Of a stretch of 64,000 nucleotides of DNA, positions 17,098 to 25,035 are shown one piece after another. Location of the stretch: contig CALUPD010000039.1 in assembly GCA_944322605.1 (NCBI GenBank), positions 27,201 through 91,200 on the forward strand, written 5' to 3'. The notes under the pieces were generated by a model. The model was not told where the DNA came from. It saw only the letters and a program-made list of their open reading frames with translations, and did not search any database. A program made the position numbers and the translations under genes. Origin of the DNA: an uncultured Bacteroidales bacterium (GTDB lineage Bacteria; Bacteroidota; Bacteroidia; Bacteroidales; UBA932). Every line of letters starts with the position of its first letter. Positions within the stretch are counted from its first letter, which is position 1.

Positions 17098-17918
17098 TTG
17101 GCATGGGAGGACATCAGCCGCGAGGAAAGTTCGCGATAGTTACCGGTGCCTGTTCGGGAATGGGCTACAGGTACGCCTGCAAGCTGGCTTCTGAAGGATA
17201 TGATATAATTGCGGTAAGCAACAGGAAGAAGGAAATAGAGGAAGCTGCCGGAAAAATAAGTTCCTCATACGGGGTGAAGGCGGTGCATCTATGCATGGAC
17301 CTGTCCGAAAAGGATTCCGCTGAAAGGCTGTACGGATTCTGCACGGAGAACGGGATATGCCCTGAGGTGATAGTCAACAACGCAGGGATATTTTCCCATT
17401 CGGATCTTGAGGATAGCGGCATGCCGTTCATAGATACGATAATGGATCTCCATATGGAGACTCCTACAAGGATCATGTTTTATTTCGCTCCCTACATGGC
17501 AAGGAACAGAGGCGGCCATATCCTGAACATGTCTTCGCTTGCCGGTTACATATCTTTCCCGGGGATTGCCATGTATTGTTCGACCAAGTCATACCTGATG
17601 AAACTTTCGAAGGCCCTTTGGTACGAATTTGAAAAATACGGAGTAAGCGTGACGGCGGTTTGCCCAGGCGCGGTGGCGACGGATTTGTACGGATTGCCGC
17701 CGAGATACCAGAAATTAGGCATCAGGCTCGGAATCATAGCGCGTCCTGAAAAAGTCGTGGACAAGGCTTTGAAGGCCATGTTCAGGCGTAAAAGGGTAGT
17801 TGTCCCGTATGGCGCGATGAACAGGTTTTTCGGGTTTCTTATAAATTCCCTGCCGCCTGTCGCAGTGAAGCGTGCATATGGATTGCTGAAGCCGTTGAGA
17901 AAAGCTGCGGGAAAATGA
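17094..17918 (+). CDS. short-chain dehydrogenase/reductase, hydroxysteroid-dehydrogenase-like (first)
   Basis: A 274-aa classical SDR with cofactor motif TGACSGMG (about residues 18-25), NNAG, the catalytic Ser in MSSLAG and YCSTK (Tyr and Lys), then CPGAVATD. The C-terminal part carries a hydrophobic stretch like that of the HSD17B12-type or 'SDR family, ketoacyl reductase' branch. In this operon it would oxidise or reduce a hydroxyl/keto group, for example at C3 of a steroid. The start ATG at 17094 overlaps the OYE stop by 4 nt; the frame stays open upstream, but those codons are inside the OYE gene. Confidence 0.85.
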   Translation: MIGMGGHQPRGKFAIVTGACSGMGYRYACKLASEGYDIIAVSNRKKEIEEAAGKISSSYGVKAVHLCMDLSEKDSAERLYGFCTENGICPEVIVNNAGIFSHSDLEDSGMPFIDTIMDLHMETPTRIMFYFAPYMARNRGGHILNMSSLAGYISFPGIAMYCSTKSYLMKLSKALWYEFEKYGVSVTAVCPGAVATDLYGLPPRYQKLGIRLGIIARPEKVVDKALKAMFRRKRVVVPYGAMNRFFGFLINSLPPVAVKRAYGLLKPLRKAAGK

Positions 17919-17948
17919 TATCCAGCCAAGGTTAATGTTTTTACAGAT

Positions 17949-18800
17949 ATGGAAAATGCAAAAGACGCGATCATAGTTACAGGCGCTACAGGCGGGCTCG
18001 GCCATGCCGTTTCGGTATTCATGGCCGGGGAGGCGAAAAAGAACGGGGCATGCCTTGTCCTGAGCTTCAGGAATCCTGAAAAGGCGGAGGAATTGAAGAA
18101 AAAAGTGCTGGCGACCGGGATAGAAGAAGGGAATTTGTTCCTTGAGCGGTTGAACCTGTCGGACTTCCTTTCCATAGATTCGTTTGTGCGCAGGATTGCC
18201 GGTTACGGTTTCAGGGTGAAAACGATAGTAAACAATGCCGGTTCGATGTATAAGTACTATACCGTCAACCATCAGGGATATGAGATGAACATGCTTACTA
18301 ATTTCATCGGTCCTGCCGTGCTGTCCCTGAAACTTTCCGGATATATGGAAAAAGGAGGGTCTGTCATAAACGTGCTGTCCCTGACGAGGAATTATGTGGA
18401 TCTTGACGATTCGCTGTGGAAAGGCTCGCAGTCCACTTATTCGAGGCTTGTCAATTATTCCAAATCGAAAGCGGCCCTTACCGTTTTCACATCGGCTATG
18501 GCTGAAAGCTTTCCGGACCTTTATGTCAACGGGGTGGACCCAGGAGTGATGAATACCGCCATGCTGAAAATGGACAAATGGTTCGATCCATTGACTAATA
18601 TCTTTTTCAGGCCGTTCACCTACAAGCCGGAAAAATCGCTTGAAGCCGTCAAGTCCGCATACATTAATGAAGGCAGGAATTCAGGGTATATTTTTTCAGT
18701 CAAGAGAAAGATTCCGATAGAAAAGAAATTTTCGGCCCATAAATTGAAAACTGCTATCTTTGCAAAGATAAAGGAATTGGCATGGGGAGCGGCCGATTAG
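17949..18800 (+). CDS. short-chain dehydrogenase/reductase, retinol-dehydrogenase-like (second)
   Basis: A 283-aa SDR with TGATGGLGHAV as cofactor motif (about residues 12-22), NNAG, a Ser in NVLSLT, and the YSKSK active-site Tyr/Lys. The overall pattern (DPGVMNTAM, then a long C-terminal tail) is like retinol-dehydrogenase/WW-oxidoreductase-type SDRs that act on lipophilic alcohols. It follows the first SDR by 30 nt and ends the four-gene unit. No terminator is seen in the 146-nt gap after it. Its sequence differs strongly from the first SDR, so it is not a recent duplicate and may act at another position of the same substrate. Confidence 0.85.
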   Translation: MENAKDAIIVTGATGGLGHAVSVFMAGEAKKNGACLVLSFRNPEKAEELKKKVLATGIEEGNLFLERLNLSDFLSIDSFVRRIAGYGFRVKTIVNNAGSMYKYYTVNHQGYEMNMLTNFIGPAVLSLKLSGYMEKGGSVINVLSLTRNYVDLDDSLWKGSQSTYSRLVNYSKSKAALTVFTSAMAESFPDLYVNGVDPGVMNTAMLKMDKWFDPLTNIFFRPFTYKPEKSLEAVKSAYINEGRNSGYIFSVKRKIPIEKKFSAHKLKTAIFAKIKELAWGAAD

Positions 18801-18946
18801 CTTACTGATGCAGGAGTCCGCAGCTTCGGAGAGCGGGATGCGTGGCGGGACAGGCCGTGAATCGAAGGCCGTGGCCGCGGGATTTCCTGCGTGAATTGAT
18901 ACGTTCCATGCGGTTCCGATAAGTTTAACCGGTTATCGAGTGGAAT

Positions 18947-20296
18947 ATGAGAAAGTCGTTTCTTGTTTTGTTTCTTGTTTTGCTGTCTTCTGCATGCCTG
19001 AGCGGCGCAAGGACATACAATCTTCCGTCTAATATATCCGAAAATGCCGAATTCCATATACTTACGTGTTCTCCTGGCAAGGAGGTGTATTCTCTTTTCG
19101 GCCATACGGCCATAAGGCTGCATGATCCGGCAAGCCGTACTGACATAGTGTTCAATTACGGCACTTTCGATTTCAATACCGATCGTTTTTATTTCAAGTT
19201 CGCAAAGGGCATTCTTCCTTACCAGCTTTCGATAAGCAGCTATTACGGATTCCTCATGGCGTACAAGGAAGAAGGGCGTTCGATATATTCCCAAAAGCTG
19301 AATCTGGATTACGGTGCAAAGGCGGAGCTTTACGCCTTGCTTGCCGAGAACTACAAGCCGGAGAACAGGACTTACCAGTATGATTTCCTTTATGACAACT
19401 GTTCTTCGAGGGTGAGGGACATAGTCGTCCGGGCGGTGGGCGGAAACGTGCGTTTTTTCGATGAGGATTCGGGAGATCCTCTTTTCGAGGGGCTTTTCCC
19501 TTTGGACGGCAAATCATACTGGGACATGCTCGATGAATATATCGGGGACCATGCGTGGGTGCATTGGGGAATACATACGATTCTCGGTTATCCTGCATCC
19601 GGGAAAACGGACGTGTTTTCTTCGATGTTCCTGCCGGATTATCTGATGGCGGCGTTTTCGACGGCGCGTTATGCGGCGGGCTGCGGCAATGCCGGTGATG
19701 AATCCGGAGAACTTGCCGGCGGCCATGGGCAGGACCTCGAAAAGACTGAAACGTGCTCCGGAAACGATGGCTACATGCCTTTGGCCTTCCCCTATGTAGT
19801 CGAGCATTACGCGGAAAATGCCGTGAAGAAGACTCCTTTCCTGTTTTCCCCGGCATTCGTTTTCCTTTTGACGGCCATTGTGGCGTTCCTTCTCCTGTTT
19901 GTCTTGAGGATAAGGTACGTGTCGTGGTTCAGGAAGGCGGTGGTCGTTTTCTTTTTTGCAGTGACAGGGCTTATAGGATGCCTTCTCGTTTTCCTCGGCT
20001 TCTTCACGCTTCATCCTACGACAGCTCCGAATTTCAATATGGTATGGGCGAACCCTCTCAATCTTATAGCCTTGTTTTTCCTGTTTGCAAAGTCCGCAAG
20101 GATTGCTTCTTTCATGAAGTGGTACATGATTGCATATATGGCCGTGCTGGCTGCGGCGTTCGTGCTTTGGCCGTTTGCAGGGCCGTCTGTGGCAGTGTCC
20201 AATATGAGCTGGATCGCGATAAGCTTCATGTCCGCCCTTGCCTGCAAGTTAGAAGTGTCCAAAGTCGCAAGGCGTTCCCGGATGCTCAGGGATTAG
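18947..20296 (+). CDS. DUF4105 domain membrane protein
   Basis: A 449-aa protein with a signal peptide, an exported DUF4105 domain in residues 25-260 (HILTCSPGKEVYSLFGHTAIR, then YDFLYDNCSSRVRDIV) and a C-terminal membrane part with four or five hydrophobic segments from residue 305. The Cys in DNCSSR and the His in FGHTAIR are conserved in the family and make a thiol-hydrolase-type activity plausible, though unproven. A stretch of about 40 polar residues rich in Gly, Asp and Cys (AGCGNAGDESGEL onwards, about 245-285) lies between the domain and the membrane part. The signal peptide has an SSAC that could be a lipobox. Confidence 0.82.
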   Translation: MRKSFLVLFLVLLSSACLSGARTYNLPSNISENAEFHILTCSPGKEVYSLFGHTAIRLHDPASRTDIVFNYGTFDFNTDRFYFKFAKGILPYQLSISSYYGFLMAYKEEGRSIYSQKLNLDYGAKAELYALLAENYKPENRTYQYDFLYDNCSSRVRDIVVRAVGGNVRFFDEDSGDPLFEGLFPLDGKSYWDMLDEYIGDHAWVHWGIHTILGYPASGKTDVFSSMFLPDYLMAAFSTARYAAGCGNAGDESGELAGGHGQDLEKTETCSGNDGYMPLAFPYVVEHYAENAVKKTPFLFSPAFVFLLTAIVAFLLLFVLRIRYVSWFRKAVVVFFFAVTGLIGCLLVFLGFFTLHPTTAPNFNMVWANPLNLIALFFLFAKSARIASFMKWYMIAYMAVLAAAFVLWPFAGPSVAVSNMSWIAISFMSALACKLEVSKVARRSRMLRD

Positions 20297-20492
20297 CCGC
20301 TATGCGTGCTTGAAAGAGGCTGTCCAATCTCTTCATCCCGTCCCGGCTTTCAGATTGGCTGTTATGCGTGATTGAGTGCCCTTGCTGGCAAAATACGCAG
20401 TAAGGATTTACCGTGCGCAGGCGAGGAGAACGGTAAACTGGCGGAGCAAGCTCACGGCAGGCATGGGAGATTCCCGCGATTGCGAATACCCG

Positions 20493-21134
20493 CTAAACGT
20501 ACTTGAATGCGCTCATGTTCTTGCCTTCGGCTTCCGCATTGCGTATCATGGTCGACGAGACTTCGATTACTGGAGCGTCTATTATTGAAATCCCTTTTAT
20601 TCCTTTTGCTGAATATGTGACCATATGGCTGCCTTCCGTTTTCATGAAAGGAACATTGCCGTACTGATCATGCACGCCTGCCGCTGCGCAGATCAGTTCA
20701 TGTATGCTGGCCTGCATGTTGTAACCGAGCCTCGGGTAAACCCATATTCCGTAGTTTTCAAGAATCTCCTCATATCTGTGCCAGCGGCTGAACGAGGCGA
20801 TGTTGTCCGCGCCCATCATGATGACGAATTCCTTTTCCGGATGCAGGGATGAAATCCTCTTTAGGGTGTTTATAGTATAATAAGGCGGATTCATTCCTGA
20901 TTCGATGTCGGAAACTGTAATTTTCAGGCCGCTTTTGGCTACTGACGCCCTCAGGCTCTGGATTCTTTCGCCGTAATTGGCAAGCAGGCTTTTGTCCGAT
21001 TCCTTGAACGGGCTTTGCGGGGTCGCGATAAATACGGCTTCGTCTGCCCCGCAGAATTCGATGGCGTAATTGGCGATTGCCATATGTCCTATGTGCAGGG
21101 GATTGAATGAACCGAAATAAAGTGCTGTCGGCAT
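20493..21134 (-). CDS. nadD: nicotinate-nucleotide adenylyltransferase
   Basis: A 213-aa enzyme of NAD biosynthesis that makes nicotinate adenine dinucleotide from nicotinate mononucleotide and ATP. The nucleotidyltransferase motif GSFNPLHIGHMAIA is at residues 8-21 and the second motif VSSTMIR is near the C-terminus; FVIMMGADNIASFSRWHRYEEI is typical of NadD. It is transcribed leftward after gmk, as in many Bacteroidetes, but the 169-nt gap between the two is longer than usual. Confidence 0.93.
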   Translation of the reverse strand: MPTALYFGSFNPLHIGHMAIANYAIEFCGADEAVFIATPQSPFKESDKSLLANYGERIQSLRASVAKSGLKITVSDIESGMNPPYYTINTLKRISSLHPEKEFVIMMGADNIASFSRWHRYEEILENYGIWVYPRLGYNMQASIHELICAAAGVHDQYGNVPFMKTEGSHMVTYSAKGIKGISIIDAPVIEVSSTMIRNAEAEGKNMSAFKYV

Positions 21135-21303
21135 TGGTGTTCAGTATTAGAAAGTTATGTGCTGGAAAACCGGTTTTCGCGTGCATGTTTTCACTCTTGC
21201 CGCAGGATGGCCGTCGAGTGTCTGCCTTTCTTTTCTGCAATGCAGAGGGCCCGGCGTGCGCTCCTGCTTTTACCGCCGTTTTTGCGGCGGCAAGGACGGT
21301 TTT

Positions 21304-21891
21304 CTAAAGGGTCTTTGCCGGTTTGCTGCCTGCGAGGAATGCGTCTATCAGCCGCCGGGTGTCTTTCACGGCTGTTTCCAGGTCGTCGTTTACGACTACA
21401 TGGTCGAATTTTGCGCGGTATTCCATTTCTTCCTTGGCCCTGGCAAGGCGTTTTTCAATGGATTCGGCAGAGTCCGTCCCTCTCGATTCGAGCCTTTTCT
21501 TCAGGGTTTCCATGTCTGGCGGCATTATGAATACGGACATTGCCGTATCGCCGTACAAGGATTTCAGGTTTACCCCTCCTTTGACATCTATGTCGAATAT
21601 TATGGCGTGGCCTTTTGCCCATATCCGTTCAACTTCGGATTTCAGGGTCCCGTAATACGATCCTTCGTATACTTCTTCGTATTCCACGAATTCTCCGTTC
21701 CTTATTTTGTTTTCGAATTCTTCGCGTGTGAAGAAATAATATTCCCTGCCGTCGGTTTCATTTCCTCTCGGTGCCCTCGACGTGGCCGATATTGAAAATT
21801 CGAGATTAGGGTAGTCGGCAAGCAGCCTGCCCACTATCGTGCTTTTTCCTGAACCGGACGGGGCCGAGAAAATGATTACTTTGTTGCTCAT
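21304..21891 (-). CDS. gmk: guanylate kinase
   Basis: A 195-aa kinase converting GMP to GDP. Walker A is FSAPSGSGKST at residues 7-17, and the GMP-binding ATSRAPRGNETDGREYYF and EVYEGSYYGT blocks are intact. The start at 21891 (MSNKVIIF) was chosen; nine more residues upstream to 21918 are possible but unlike the family. A -7-like TATTTTTG on this strand lies at 21923-21916, without a clear -33 box. It precedes nadD on the same strand. Confidence 0.93.
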   Translation of the reverse strand: MSNKVIIFSAPSGSGKSTIVGRLLADYPNLEFSISATSRAPRGNETDGREYYFFTREEFENKIRNGEFVEYEEVYEGSYYGTLKSEVERIWAKGHAIIFDIDVKGGVNLKSLYGDTAMSVFIMPPDMETLKKRLESRGTDSAESIEKRLARAKEEMEYRAKFDHVVVNDDLETAVKDTRRLIDAFLAGSKPAKTL

Positions 21892-21986
21892 AATTAAAAA
21901 ATCGATAATTAAGTGCAAAAATAAAAATATAAACCTTACCTTAGTAGCATTATTTAAAACAGAACTAACTATTTAATATTTAAATT

Positions 21987-22949
21987 ATGATTTCATACAA
22001 GGATTTAGGATTAGTGAATTCAAGGGAATTGTTCGCTAAGGCAGTAAAAGGCGGGTATGCTATCCCTGCTTTCAACTTCAACAACATGGAACAGATGCAG
22101 GCCATAATAATGGCATGCGTGGAAACCAAGTCTCCTGTCATCCTTCAGGTTTCGAGTGGCGCAAGGAAATATGCCAATCAGACCATATTGAGGTACATGG
22201 CCCAGGGCGCAGTGGAATATGCGAAGGAACTCGGATGCAATATTCCTATCGTGCTTCATCTCGACCATGGCGACAGTTTCGAACTTTGCCGCTCTTGCAT
22301 CGAATACGGTTTTTCATCAGTGATGATAGACGGTTCCCATCTTCCTTACGACGAAAATGTGGCATTGACTAAGAAAGTGGTTGAATATGCCCATAAATAC
22401 GATGTCACTGTCGAAGGCGAACTCGGTGTCCTTGCCGGGATAGAAGACGAAGTTTCGGCTGAACGCCACACATATACCAGGCCGGAAGAAGTCCAGGACT
22501 TCGTTGCCAAGACAGGCGTGGATTCCCTTGCGATTTCAGTAGGGACTTCGCACGGAGCATACAAGTTCAAGCCGGGGCAGAAACATGAAATCAGGCTGGA
22601 CATACTTGCTGAAATAGAAAAAAGAATACCGGGATTCCCTATCGTCCTTCACGGATCTTCGAGCGTTCCTCAGGACATAGTAGCTGAAATCAACCATTTC
22701 GGCGGCAATATCAAGGATTCGGCCGGCATTCCTGAAGACCAGTTGAGGCTGGCAGCCAAGTCGGCAGTCTGCAAGATCAATATCGACAGCGACGGAAGGC
22801 TTGCCATGACTGCTGCCGTAAGAAGGGTGCTTTGCGAACATCCTGAAGAATTCGACCCGAGAAAATATCTTGGCCCTGCAAGGGAAAAACTCAAGGAACT
22901 TTACAAGCACAAAGTCGTCAACGTGCTCGGTAGCGATAACAAAATCTGA
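21987..22949 (+). CDS. fba: class II fructose-bisphosphate aldolase
   Basis: A 320-aa zinc-dependent aldolase of glycolysis and gluconeogenesis, cleaving fructose 1,6-bisphosphate. Zinc and catalytic motifs are visible: HLDHGDSFELC with the catalytic Asp and first His, VEGELGVLAG with the Glu, LAISVGTSHGAYKF and VLHGSSSVP with the further His residues. The C-terminal INIDSDGRLAMTAAVR fits the phosphate-binding loop. It is divergent from gmk and followed by a terminator at 22995-23034. Confidence 0.94.
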   Translation: MISYKDLGLVNSRELFAKAVKGGYAIPAFNFNNMEQMQAIIMACVETKSPVILQVSSGARKYANQTILRYMAQGAVEYAKELGCNIPIVLHLDHGDSFELCRSCIEYGFSSVMIDGSHLPYDENVALTKKVVEYAHKYDVTVEGELGVLAGIEDEVSAERHTYTRPEEVQDFVAKTGVDSLAISVGTSHGAYKFKPGQKHEIRLDILAEIEKRIPGFPIVLHGSSSVPQDIVAEINHFGGNIKDSAGIPEDQLRLAAKSAVCKINIDSDGRLAMTAAVRRVLCEHPEEFDPRKYLGPAREKLKELYKHKVVNVLGSDNKI

Positions 22950-22994
22950 GTTCCGTGTTTTACAGCGACGTCTCCTTAGCGGAGATCGGTTTAT

Positions 22995-23034
22995 GCGGGC
23001 TGCATCGGTTTGCCGGTGCGGCCCGTTGTTTTTT
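22995..23034 (+). terminator. intrinsic terminator after fba
   Basis: GCGGGCTGCATCGG pairs with CCGGTGCGGCCCG (two G-U wobbles) around a TTTG loop and is followed by TTGTTTTTT. It lies 46 nt after the aldolase stop. Confidence 0.75.
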
Positions 23035-23154
23035 CAGCGTCGTTTCCGGCTGGATGCCGTTTTGCCGTTATTTGCGCGGACTGTCATTTTGGCTGCGGGA
23101 CGTTTTGGCAAATAATTTGTCATAATGGTTTTAATCGTTTCGAGTGATTTTGAT

Positions 23155-23847
23155 ATGAAAAATAAAAAGGTAAAAAAGAATATGGATACTAACAGCAATG
23201 CAATTCATGACGAAAAGTCAGTAAACGCTTCTTCGTCCGGAACCGGCAGCGGCGAACCTGTCAAGGAAAGCCGTCAGGATGCCGCCGCTGAAAAACAGGT
23301 GCAGGATCAGAAGGCAGCGGATGAAGCGCCGGCCGTGGAAAATGAAGCCGGAAGCGGGGCTGTGGAATGCAGCAATGCCGAAACGGAGGCATGCAAGAAG
23401 GAACTTGAGAAGCTGACGAAGGAAATAGAGGAGTCGAAAGACAAATACCTCAGGCTCGTCGCCGAATTCGATAATTTCAGGAGGCGTACCTCGAAAGAAC
23501 GCCTCGATTTGGTCCAGACCGCAGGCGAGGACATAATCAAAGGGCTTTTGCCTGTGCTGGATGATTGCGAAAGGGCCATGAAGGCGCTTGCCGAATCAGT
23601 GGACAGCGAAGCGGCGAAAGAAGGGACAAACCTTATTTACAGCAAGCTGCTGAAATATTTGAAAAGCCGTGGCGTTGAATCGATAAAAGCGATAGGGGAA
23701 AATCTCGATACCGATTTCCATGAAGCGGTGGCGAAATTCCCTGTAGAGGACAAGGAAAAGAAAGGCAAGGTCATCGATGTTGTCGAACAGGGATATACCC
23801 TGAACGGCAAAGTCATAAGATTTGCAAAAGTTGTTGTCGGTGATTGA
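23155..23847 (+). CDS. grpE: nucleotide exchange factor GrpE
   Basis: A 230-aa co-chaperone that exchanges ADP for ATP on DnaK. The first 80 residues are a long acidic, Ala/Ser/Gly-rich unstructured tail; the coiled coil follows (LEKLTKEIEESKDKYLRLVA), then EFDNFRRRTSKER, LLPVLDDCERAM and the C-terminal beta domain ending VIRFAKVVVGD. The N-terminal start is uncertain: ATG 23155 was preferred (MKNKKVKK), with ATG 23125 and ATG 23182 as alternatives. It lies 18 nt before dnaJ, the usual pairing. Confidence 0.92.
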   Translation: MKNKKVKKNMDTNSNAIHDEKSVNASSSGTGSGEPVKESRQDAAAEKQVQDQKAADEAPAVENEAGSGAVECSNAETEACKKELEKLTKEIEESKDKYLRLVAEFDNFRRRTSKERLDLVQTAGEDIIKGLLPVLDDCERAMKALAESVDSEAAKEGTNLIYSKLLKYLKSRGVESIKAIGENLDTDFHEAVAKFPVEDKEKKGKVIDVVEQGYTLNGKVIRFAKVVVGD

Positions 23848-23865
23848 TAGAGAAAGGAGGCGATG

Positions 23866-25020
23866 ATGGCAAAACGCGATTATTACGAAGTCCTGGGCGT
23901 TTCCAGGAATGCGACTGAAGAAGAAATAAAAAAGGCATACAGGAAACTCGCGATAAAATATCATCCGGACAAGAATCCGGGCGACAAGGAAGCCGAAGAA
24001 AAATTCAAGGAGGCTGCCGAGGCTTATGACGTGCTCAGCAAGCCTGACAAGAGGGCGCGTTATGACCAGTTCGGGCATGCGGGCATGGGCGGCGCTTCCG
24101 GAGCAGGCGGATTCGGCGGCGGTTTTTCGATGGACGACATATTCAGCCAGTTCGGAGACATATTCGGAGGACATTTCGGCGGGTTCGGAGGATTCGGAGG
24201 CGGCAGCGCGAGAAGCGGCAGGCGTGTCAACAGAGGTTCCGACATACGTATCCGCGTGAAGCTTTCCCTTAAAGACATAATGCACGGGGTGGAAAAGACC
24301 GTGAAGATAAACAAGCTTGTCACGTGCGACCGGTGCCACGGGCGCGGGGCCGAATCGGAGGCTGATATAAAGACATGCGACACGTGCAGGGGAACAGGCG
24401 TGGTGACGAGGGTGACGCGTACCATACTCGGGCAGATGCAGACACAGTCCCCTTGCCCTCATTGCGGAGGAAGCGGCAAGATCATTTCCGTTCCATGCGG
24501 CAAATGCGGAGGCGAGGGAGTTGTCAAGGCAAGCGAGGAAATAACTTTCAAGGTTCCGGCAGGCGTTGTCGAAGGAATGCAGCTTACGGTGCAGGGCAAA
24601 GGCAATGCTGCCCGGCTCGGAGGGGTCAACGGCGATTTGCTCGTCCTGATAGAAGAGGAAAAGTCCGGGGAGTTGCAGAGGGACGGCAATGATTTGATAT
24701 ATACTCTGTTCATAAGCGTTCCTGATGCCGTGCTCGGCTGCGATGCCGAAATACCGTCCGTGGATGGCAAGCTGAAAATTAAGATAGAGCCTGGAGTCCA
24801 GTCAGGCAAGATATTGAGGCTGAGGGGCAAAGGGATTCCGGACGTGAACGGTTACGGTTCAGGCGACCTGTTGGTCTATGTTCAGGTATGGACTCCGGCA
24901 AGGATAGACAGAAAGGAAAAGGAAATGATGGAGGCGTTGCGTTCGAGCGACAATTTCAAGCCTAAGCCGGATCATAACGACAGGAATTTCTTCGACAGGA
25001 TAAAGAAGATGTTCAGTTAG
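23866..25020 (+). CDS. dnaJ: chaperone DnaJ
   Basis: A 384-aa type I J-protein, partner of DnaK. The J domain is at residues 1-70 with HPD in [10 protein letters not shown], followed by the Gly/Phe-rich linker ([13 protein letters not shown]...), the zinc domain with [24 protein letters not shown] and CGKCGGEG, and the substrate-binding C-terminal domains. Start chosen at the second of two adjacent ATGs, giving [12 protein letters not shown], as is usual. It is followed after 15 nt by an M23 peptidase gene. Confidence 0.95.
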   Translation: MAKRDYYEVLGVSRNATEEEIKKAYRKLAIKYHPDKNPGDKEAEEKFKEAAEAYDVLSKPDKRARYDQFGHAGMGGASGAGGFGGGFSMDDIFSQFGDIFGGHFGGFGGFGGGSARSGRRVNRGSDIRIRVKLSLKDIMHGVEKTVKINKLVTCDRCHGRGAESEADIKTCDTCRGTGVVTRVTRTILGQMQTQSPCPHCGGSGKIISVPCGKCGGEGVVKASEEITFKVPAGVVEGMQLTVQGKGNAARLGGVNGDLLVLIEEEKSGELQRDGNDLIYTLFISVPDAVLGCDAEIPSVDGKLKIKIEPGVQSGKILRLRGKGIPDVNGYGSGDLLVYVQVWTPARIDRKEKEMMEALRSSDNFKPKPDHNDRNFFDRIKKMFS

Positions 25021-25035
25021 GCTTTTTTGAGGGAT

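Noticed and set aside
18755..18763. A TATCTTTG -7-like box inside the second SDR gene.
   Set aside because: It is inside a coding sequence with no -33 box and is too far from the DUF4105 start to be convincing.
21270..21303. GC-rich hairpin ACCGCCG/CGGCGG between nadD and gmk as a terminator.
   Set aside because: It lacks a clear T-run in the gmk direction and both genes are probably co-transcribed.
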